64,000 nucleotides of DNA from JBARKJ01 sp049801375 (GTDB lineage: Bacteria; Nitrospirota; JACRHJ01). Positions 58,633 to 64,000 of this stretch are shown piece by piece. The translations under genes were made by a program, and so were the position numbers. The notes beneath the pieces are model-generated. The model had not been told where the DNA came from. It saw nothing but the letters and a program-made list of their open reading frames with translations, and made no database searches. Position 1 is the first letter of the stretch, and every line of letters starts with the position of its first letter. The stretch is from contig JBARKJ010000046.1 in the NCBI GenBank assembly GCA_049801375.1, forward strand, positions 24,520 to 88,519, in the 5' to 3' direction.

Positions 58633-59775
58633 TCAGAATTTCATCAGTATCTCTTGCGCCGCCGCCACGCCCTTGCCGAGCTCGATTTTAGCGCCCATTT
58701 CCTTCAGGGCCATCTCCGCGCACGATATTCCGATTATTATATCGAACGTGTTGAAGTAGCCTAAGTGCGCTATCCGGAATATTTTTCCCTTCAGGTCCCC
58801 CTGGCCGCCGGCGACGGTGACTCCGTACTTGTCACGCATTATCTTCGTCAGTTTCCCGCCGTCTATACCCTCCGGCACTTCTACCGCCGTCAAGGCCAGC
58901 GTCGGGGACTCCTTGGCGTAAAGCTTCAGGCCCATCGCCTTCACCGCGGCCCGGGTCGCGTTGGCCAGCCTCTCGTGCCTTTTGAATATGTTCTCCAGGC
59001 CCTCGGCCTTCATCATCGAGAGCACCGCGTTCAGCCCTACTACGAGAGAGGAAGCGGTAGTGAAATTCGTCTGGTTCTTCTCCAGGTTCTTCCTCTCTTT
59101 TTTGAAGTTGAAATAGTACCTGGAGCATTTCGCGCTTTCGTTCATCTTCCAGGCCTTCTCGCTCACGGAGACGAAGGCGAGGCCGGGCGGTAGCATAAGG
59201 GCCTTCTGCGAACCTGTTATGCAGACGTCGATGCCCCATTTGTCCACCGGCATGTCGAATACGCCCATGGCCGTAATCGCGTCCACCACGAAAAGGCAGT
59301 TGGGATATTTCTTTACTATTTCCCCTATCTCCTTCGTCGGATGGGCCACGCCGGTCGAGGTCTCGGACGCCTGGATGAGCACCGCCTTTATCGACGGGTC
59401 TTTCTTAAGCTCTGCCTCAACCTGTTCCGGCTTTACGGCGTATCCCCATTCGACGTCGATATTAATGGGCAGGACGCCGTATGCCTCGCATATCTCGGTC
59501 CACCTCTCGCCGAATTTACCGCCCCGGACGACGACAGCCTTATCGCCTGGAGAGAGGAAGTTATTCACCGCCCCGACCATGCCCCCCGTCCCGGTGGATG
59601 CCAGGATGAGGACCATGTTCTCCGTCTGGAAGAGCCATTTGAGGTCGTTCTTGGCGGATTCCAGGATGGGGATAAAGTCCGGGGAGCGATGGTGGATGAT
59701 CGGCATGGACATTGCAGTTAATGCCTCGGGCGGCACGGGCGTTGGTCCGGGCGCGAGGAGATAAGTCTTTTTCAT
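58633..59775 (-). CDS. Class V aminotransferase (serine-pyruvate / alanine-glyoxylate type)
   Basis: 380-residue PLP aminotransferase. The catalytic Lys is in CITGSQKALMLPPGLAFVSVS, with LLAPGPTPVPPEAL at the start and DAITAMGVFDMPVDKWGID. Class V enzymes of this branch take serine, alanine or phosphoserine as amino donor. Standing directly before serA, it probably provides the serine-pathway transamination in place of classical SerC, but glyoxylate aminotransferase activity is equally possible. Start ATG 59775 is preceded by GAGG. Confidence 0.82.
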   Translation of the reverse strand: MKKTYLLAPGPTPVPPEALTAMSMPIIHHRSPDFIPILESAKNDLKWLFQTENMVLILASTGTGGMVGAVNNFLSPGDKAVVVRGGKFGERWTEICEAYGVLPINIDVEWGYAVKPEQVEAELKKDPSIKAVLIQASETSTGVAHPTKEIGEIVKKYPNCLFVVDAITAMGVFDMPVDKWGIDVCITGSQKALMLPPGLAFVSVSEKAWKMNESAKCSRYYFNFKKERKNLEKNQTNFTTASSLVVGLNAVLSMMKAEGLENIFKRHERLANATRAAVKAMGLKLYAKESPTLALTAVEVPEGIDGGKLTKIMRDKYGVTVAGGQGDLKGKIFRIAHLGYFNTFDIIIGISCAEMALKEMGAKIELGKGVAAAQEILMKF

Positions 59776-60024
59776 GGCGAGAGCCTCCTTGTAGGCCAGA
59801 ATACCGGCCTTCGGATTGACAGTTAAGTATAATGAAAATATAGGACGCTGGATTTCCGGGAACCCTATGTCCCGGAAATAATAAAGAAGCGATACGTGTC
59901 AAATAGCGGGCTGATTAGAAATGGACCTTATGGCCTGCGCCCCCGGTTACGGAAGCGTCTGAAAACTAACACAAAGGTATCTACCTGTCAAGAATATTTT
60001 ATTTTATGAGGCGATAAGCAGGCG

Positions 60025-60810
60025 CTACTGCACTTCCCTTATGCCCTTCAGTTCCTGTCCCTCGATTGTAAAATCCTTGTCCAGCCCCTCCGGGTTTACG
60101 ATGTACTTCTCGAAATCCACCGTCAGCAGAACACCCTGTGCAATATCTTTTACCGTCAGTCTTTTAGGGAGCGTCGCCCCGCCCTCCGAAACCTTCCCCG
60201 ATACCGCCACGTATAAATATGGGCGGGCAAGGCCATCGAAAAATATCTTCCTTTCAAGGTCCATTCCGGCGTTGAACTCGGCCTTCATCAGGGGCAGCAG
60301 TACGCCCTCAACGTTTGCCGCTTCATAAATATCATAGCCGTCATCCGTCTTTTCGACAAGGTACTTCTCTCCCTCCTTTTTTTGCAAAAAGAGGGCTCGG
60401 CCTATTATCTCCGGGTCCGCCTGGACCCCGTTTTTCGCCAGGAAGCCTTTGAAAGCGTCCCTTGGGCCGGTATACAGCCAGCCATCGGACGGCCTGTAGA
60501 AATAGAACTTATCGCCGGTCAGTACAAGGTCGAAAACCGTGAACCCCATGAAAGCAAGCCCGGTGAACCGGAACTCATCCGGGCGCTGGATATACAGGAC
60601 CCCGTCGATGCTCTGCGGGTTATTGCCGTCCTTCTGCACAGTCACCTTCACGGAAGCCTTAAGCCCCCTGACGTTCTCCGTCCCTGCGGACGCCATCTTT
60701 ATAACTTCTTCCGGCGGCGTGTTGACTGGGATTGGCTTTATGGCCACGCGCGGGGCGCAGGAGGAAAGCACCAGCATTGCAGCTATGAATGCGAGATTTA
60801 ATTTTTTCAT
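60025..60810 (-). CDS. Outer-membrane-type lipoprotein, LolB/DUF4292-like
   Basis: 261 residues with a lipoprotein signal (lipobox LSSC). The mature part has a half-barrel beta pattern (GVLYIQRPDEFRFTGLAFMGFTVFDL...LTGDKFYFY) as in LolB and DUF4292 lipoprotein-localisation proteins. It could place lipoproteins in the outer membrane. Divergent from fur; nothing else in its operon. Confidence 0.7.
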   Translation of the reverse strand: MKKLNLAFIAAMLVLSSCAPRVAIKPIPVNTPPEEVIKMASAGTENVRGLKASVKVTVQKDGNNPQSIDGVLYIQRPDEFRFTGLAFMGFTVFDLVLTGDKFYFYRPSDGWLYTGPRDAFKGFLAKNGVQADPEIIGRALFLQKKEGEKYLVEKTDDGYDIYEAANVEGVLLPLMKAEFNAGMDLERKIFFDGLARPYLYVAVSGKVSEGGATLPKRLTVKDIAQGVLLTVDFEKYIVNPEGLDKDFTIEGQELKGIREVQ

Positions 60811-60862
60811 CTCCTAAATATATTTCTTTCCTCTTTTTTAATCAACCGGAATTATTTTTTCC

Positions 60863-60890
60863 TTGACTTGCCTCGCTATATTATGATATT
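60863..60890 (+). promoter_or_regulatory. Promoter of fur
   Basis: TTGACT (60863-60868) and GATATT (60885-60890) with a 16-base spacer. The -10 is within the Fur box, so the gene is probably autoregulated. Confidence 0.5.
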
Positions 60891-60903
60891 GATAATCATC
60901 TTC
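60885..60903. promoter_or_regulatory. Fur box upstream of fur
   Basis: GATATTGATAATCATCTTC matches 16 of 19 positions of the Fur consensus (GATAATGATAATCATTATC). It overlaps the -10 hexamer. Confidence 0.75.
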
Positions 60904-60975
60904 AATTTAAATATAAGACATTGGCGGCGCGACGGGCCACTTCGCGCGGTTAAAAACCGAGATTAACGGGGCCAT

Positions 60976-61410
60976 ATGAGCAAAAGAATAGCCGACTTAA
61001 ACAGATACCTCGCCGAAAAGGGCCTGAAAGTCACGCGCCAGCGAGAGGCCGTGGCGCAGGTGTTCTTCGACACCACGGGCCATATCAGCGCCGAAGACCT
61101 TTACCTCAAAGTATCCCGCTCCCACCCCGGCATCGGGCTTACCACCGTTTACCGCACGCTGCGGCTCTTAACTGAGGCCGGGCTGGCGAAGGAGCGCCGC
61201 TTCGCCGAAGACACTCAGGGAGTATTTGAAAAAGAAGACACGAGCCGGCATCACGACCATTTAATCTGCACCCGGTGCGGAAAGATCGTGGAGTTCAAGG
61301 AGCCGCTAATCGAGAAGCTCCAGGATGACGTGGCAGAGAAACACGGCTTTTCGGTAGAGGACCACAGGATGGAGCTTTACGGCCTTTGCAAGACATGCAG
61401 GACCGCCTGA
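60976..61410 (+). CDS. Fur-family transcriptional regulator
   Basis: 144-residue metalloregulator: winged helix (KGLKVTRQREAVAQVFFDTTGHISAEDLY), GIGLTTVYRTLRLL recognition helix, and the metal-binding dimerisation part with HHDHLICTRCGKIVEF and a terminal CKTC pair for structural zinc. The TTVYR motif and neighbouring feoB favour iron-responding Fur over Zur or PerR. The Fur box in its promoter supports autoregulation. Confidence 0.9.
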   Translation: MSKRIADLNRYLAEKGLKVTRQREAVAQVFFDTTGHISAEDLYLKVSRSHPGIGLTTVYRTLRLLTEAGLAKERRFAEDTQGVFEKEDTSRHHDHLICTRCGKIVEFKEPLIEKLQDDVAEKHGFSVEDHRMELYGLCKTCRTA

Positions 61411-61439
61411 TTAAACTATTTTTTTAATGCGGAAGGATT

Positions 61440-61458
61440 GAAATTGATTATCATATTC
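61440..61458. promoter_or_regulatory. Fur box upstream of feoB
   Basis: GAAATTGATTATCATATTC matches 14 of 19 positions of the Fur consensus. It lies 30 bases before the feoB start codon, after the fur stop. Confidence 0.6.
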
Positions 61459-61487
61459 TCTTATAAATGGTCGGCAGGAGAAAAGGG

Positions 61488-63437
61488 ATGAGTCCGAAAG
61501 GCCTGAAAAAGCTTCTCCTGGTCGGCAACCCCAACGTCGGCAAGAGCGTTATCTTCGGGAACTTCACCGGCAAATACGCCACGGTCTCCAACTATCCCGG
61601 CACGACTGTCGAGGTTTCCACCGGCAACGCCGTGATAAAAGGAGCGCAGTATGTCATTATGGACACGCCGGGGGTCAACAGCCTCCTGCCGATGTCCGAG
61701 GACGAACAGGTGACCCGCGACATACTCCTGCGGGAGGATTTCGATACGGTCGTGCAGGTGGCGGACGTTAAGAACCTCCGCCGCTCGCTCATCATCAGCC
61801 TCCAGTTAGCCGAGATGGGCGTGCCGTTCGTGATGGCGCTTAATATGGCGGACGAGGCTGAGAACCTGGGAATTTCCACAGACTTAGCCATCCTGTCTCA
61901 AAAAACCGGCGTCGAAACAATCAGCACCGTAGCCACGAGAAAAAAAGGCATCTCGAAACTGAAGGATGCGGTTTCATCTCCGAAACATTCCACTCTTTCC
62001 GTGGTCTTCGGAGACAGGGTGGAGGGCGCGATAAAGGAAATGGAGCCGCTTTTGCCCATTGCTAAGATTTCCAAGCGCTCACTCGCCCTTATGCTGCTCG
62101 GCGGGGACAGCAGCCTCCGTAACTGGCTGCACAGCCTCATCCCGGACACCTCGATAGACGCCCTGGAAGAGATTGTGAACAACGTCCAGGCCCAGTATCC
62201 GGACCCACTCGGATATTACATAAACAGAAAGCGCCTGGCCGTAGTGGACAAGATCGTGAAGTCCTGCCAGTCCCGCGTGAAAGAGGCCGGGAAGGGTTTC
62301 AGGCAGTGGCTGGGGGCCATCACGATGCACCCGGTCTGGGGCCTGCCTGTCCTGCTCGCCGTGCTCGTCGTCATGTACGAGTTCGTGGGGGTTTTCGGCG
62401 CCGGGACGCTTGTAGACTTCATGGAGAAAGTCGTATTCAACAAGTGGATAAACCCGGTCATTATACATCTGTTCGATTACGTGCCGGCGCCGTTTCTAAA
62501 GGAGCTTTTCATCGGCCAGTACGGCATTGTCACGATGGCGGTCACATACTCCATAGCGATAGTCCTGCCCATTACGGCCACCTTCTTCATGGCGTTCGGA
62601 ATACTTGAGGATTCAGGCTACCTCCCGCGCCTGGCGATAATGGTGAACCGGGTATTCCGGCTGATAGGCTTGAACGGCAAAGCCGTCCTTCCGATGGTGC
62701 TTGGGCTTGGGTGCTGCACCATGGCGACCTTGACAACCAGGATACTGGAGACCAAGAAAGAGCGGGTTATCGTAACGCTCCTTCTGGCGCTGGCCATCCC
62801 CTGCTCCGCCCAACTCGGCGTGATAATGGGTATGCTCTCCGCCATATCATGGCAGGCTACCGTAATCTGGGCGCTCGTGCTGTTATTCGTTCTGCTCCTC
62901 ATCGGCTACCTCTCGTCGAAGATAATCAAGGGCGAGCCGTCGGATTTCATACTGGAACTCCCGCCGGTGCGGGTCCCGAAATTGAAGAACATAATAAACA
63001 AGACCATAGGCAGGATAGAGTGGTATCTTAAAGAGGCCGTCCCCCTCTTCATCCTGGGCACGCTCATACTTTTCGCCGCCGACAAGCTGAGAGTCCTGAC
63101 CTTTGTGGAAAAGGTTTCGTCTCCGGTGATTGTTGGGCTGCTGGGCCTGCCGGAGAAGGCCACGGCGGCATTCCTAATCGGGTTCCTCCGCCGGGATTAC
63201 GGAGCGGCGGGGCTTTACGCAATGCAGAAGGCGGGAGAGCTCTCGCCGGTACAGGTGCTTGTAAGTATCGTGACGGTGACACTTTTCGTGCCCTGCATCG
63301 CGCAGTTTTTCGTCACCGTGAAAGAGCGCGGAATGAAATCGGCAGTGGCGATGACAGCCTTCGTCTTTCCGTTCGCCATCCTGGTAGGCTCCGTGCTGAA
63401 TTTCAGCCTGCGCTTCCTGGGAGTAACGCTTAAATGA
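61488..63437 (+). CDS. feoB: Ferrous iron transporter FeoB
   Basis: 649-residue Fe(II) permease. N-terminal G domain with G1 GNPNVGKS, G3 DTPG and G4 NMAD, then ~10 hydrophobic segments with Gate motifs (for example GLGCCTMATLTTRI and the FLRRDYGAAGLYAM stretch). ATG 61488 is chosen over 61467 because AGGAG precedes it at the right distance. FeoA is absent here; the downstream DtxR-family gene may carry that domain. Confidence 0.95.
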   Translation: MSPKGLKKLLLVGNPNVGKSVIFGNFTGKYATVSNYPGTTVEVSTGNAVIKGAQYVIMDTPGVNSLLPMSEDEQVTRDILLREDFDTVVQVADVKNLRRSLIISLQLAEMGVPFVMALNMADEAENLGISTDLAILSQKTGVETISTVATRKKGISKLKDAVSSPKHSTLSVVFGDRVEGAIKEMEPLLPIAKISKRSLALMLLGGDSSLRNWLHSLIPDTSIDALEEIVNNVQAQYPDPLGYYINRKRLAVVDKIVKSCQSRVKEAGKGFRQWLGAITMHPVWGLPVLLAVLVVMYEFVGVFGAGTLVDFMEKVVFNKWINPVIIHLFDYVPAPFLKELFIGQYGIVTMAVTYSIAIVLPITATFFMAFGILEDSGYLPRLAIMVNRVFRLIGLNGKAVLPMVLGLGCCTMATLTTRILETKKERVIVTLLLALAIPCSAQLGVIMGMLSAISWQATVIWALVLLFVLLLIGYLSSKIIKGEPSDFILELPPVRVPKLKNIINKTIGRIEWYLKEAVPLFILGTLILFAADKLRVLTFVEKVSSPVIVGLLGLPEKATAAFLIGFLRRDYGAAGLYAMQKAGELSPVQVLVSIVTVTLFVPCIAQFFVTVKERGMKSAVAMTAFVFPFAILVGSVLNFSLRFLGVTLK

Positions 63438-63622
63438 AGACCTGCCCGCTGTGCGGCTTTAAGTTTGAAAAAAGCGCGGATAACAAATGCGCCTCCTGCC
63501 CGGTCAACTGCGGCAAGGGCACGTTGTGCTGCCCTAACTGCGGCTATAAATATATAGAACAGTCCTCCACGCTTGAACTGTTAAAAAAATTAATCAAAAG
63601 GAGAAACAAAAATGCCGCATAG
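63434..63622 (+). CDS. Small Cys-rich zinc-ribbon protein linked to feoB
   Basis: 62 residues with four CxxC-like pairs: CPLC, CASC plus CGKG, then CCPNC (nine Cys in all), followed by a basic helix (LELLKKLIKRRNK). It overlaps the feoB stop (ATGA) and the next gene, so it is part of the iron operon. Such ribbons may bind zinc or Fe-S and act as accessory proteins; not recognised as the known FeoC. Confidence 0.75.
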   Translation: MKTCPLCGFKFEKSADNKCASCPVNCGKGTLCCPNCGYKYIEQSSTLELLKKLIKRRNKNAA

Positions 63623-64000
63623 ACATAGAGGGCATTTGGATGAAGGTTTCACGGTGACCGCCGAGATAATAGACGAGTTCCTGGAGTCCCTGTGGCTGTT
63701 GGAAGAGATGGGCAAGGGGAAGAAGAACAACAAACAGCTTGTATCCGATTTCGTCGTCGAGGAAGGGCATATCGACAGCCTCTCCAAGGCGGAGGCCGTC
63801 ATAGCGGATATGGCGGCGAAGGGAGACCTTCTGCTGGACGGCGAAGAGGTGTCCTTCAGCGAGACCGGGCGTGAGGCCGCCAGGAACATAATCCGGAGGA
63901 AAAGACTCGCTGAAAAGCTGCTGTCCGAGGTATTCGCGCTGGGGCCGATGGAGATAAAAAGCTCCGCCTGCCGGTTCGAACATATCCTGAGCGCGGAGGT
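63612..64000 (+). CDS. DtxR/MntR-family metal-dependent regulator (3' end outside the window)
   Basis: 129 codons are visible. The N-terminal half has a winged-helix profile (TAEIIDEFLESLWLLEEM...KQLVSDFVVEEGHIDSL...VIADMAAKGDLL) and the metal-binding/dimerisation start RRKRLAEKLLSEVFAL...EIKSSACRFEHILSAE is typical for DtxR/IdeR. AAAGGAG precedes ATG 63612. Full members end with an FeoA-like domain, which would supply a partner for FeoB. Confidence 0.8.
   Translation, partial: MPHRHRGHLDEGFTVTAEIIDEFLESLWLLEEMGKGKKNNKQLVSDFVVEEGHIDSLSKAEAVIADMAAKGDLLLDGEEVSFSETGREAARNIIRRKRLAEKLLSEVFALGPMEIKSSACRFEHILSAE

Noticed and set aside
59776..60024. 249-base intergenic stretch
   Set aside because: Checked for genes, tRNA and hairpins; nothing supportable was found beyond weak A+T-rich promoter-like words.
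1..64000. CRISPR arrays, rRNA genes, insertion sequences or phage genes
   Set aside because: No regular spacer-repeat arrays, rRNA stretches, transposase motifs or phage structural genes were seen on either strand.

Overview
The window is about 64 kb of chromosomal DNA from a Gram-negative bacterium with an anaerobic or microaerophilic lifestyle. The Gram-negative call rests on lipid A genes (lpxA, lpxB, lpxD, lpxI), bamA, skp and several exported lipoproteins. The anaerobic call rests on a tungsten-type aldehyde:ferredoxin oxidoreductase, 2-oxoacid:ferredoxin oxidoreductase subunits, HemW, several radical SAM enzymes, FeoB and a U32-family Fe-S protein, with only a remnant of cydB seen. Gene content and dispersed repeats resemble those of Desulfobacterota, Nitrospirota or related candidate lineages; the phylum cannot be fixed from the sequence alone.

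Layout. Positions 1-13449, minus strand: korB-korC-argA-like-hemW, then an envelope operon with its own promoter, bamA-skp-lpxD-fabZ-lpxA-lpxI-gnnA-gnnB-lpxB-msbA (cut by the window edge). The gnnA/gnnB pair inside the lpx operon predicts a lipid A backbone carrying 2,3-diamino-glucose with amide-linked acyl chains. A tRNA-Phe gene (plus strand) separates this from the next region.

Positions 13658-32870, minus strand: the most interesting part. A long run of tightly coupled genes starts at a PadR-family regulator with a repeat-rich operator and a strong promoter. It contains a complete minimal type II (aromatic) polyketide synthase: ketosynthase alpha with an intact Cys-His-His triad, a chain-length factor lacking all three catalytic residues, and an acyl carrier protein. 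A TcmN-type aromatase/cyclase and a PF04199-type cyclase follow. Around them lie candidate tailoring enzymes that need no oxygen: an AOR-family oxidoreductase, a U32 Fe-S protein related to anaerobic hydroxylases, a PanE-like reductase, an Fe-S/flavodoxin-type flavoprotein, an ACMSD-type amidohydrolase, two FAD oxidoreductases, a second SRPBCC protein, a PCP_red-domain protein and two tandem TIGR04076-like proteins. A B12-type radical SAM enzyme, an LpxL-like acyltransferase and a SPASM radical SAM enzyme follow downstream. I infer an anaerobic aromatic polyketide pathway; no product can be named.

Positions 32875-46797: housekeeping and accessory genes (M50 protease, trmL, ogt, a metallo-beta-lactamase hydrolase, a small di-haem cytochrome, a NodIJ/DrrAB-like exporter, glutamate dehydrogenase, a GlcD-like oxidase, smc, two lipoproteins, a transglutaminase). 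Positions 46954-54722: a very large TPR protein, an ExeA-like ATPase, and a set (PAP2/Aur1-like enzyme, DolK-like kinase, alpha-oxoamine synthase, NAD-dependent reductase) that resembles bacterial sphingolipid synthesis. Positions 54900-59775: a cydB remnant, a Tyr-rich lipoprotein, tRNA-Lys, purA, serA and a class V aminotransferase. Positions 60025-64000: an outer-membrane-type lipoprotein, then an iron module of fur, feoB, a Cys-rich zinc ribbon and a DtxR-family regulator, with Fur boxes before fur and feoB. Dispersed repeats of three kinds occur between or inside gene ends.
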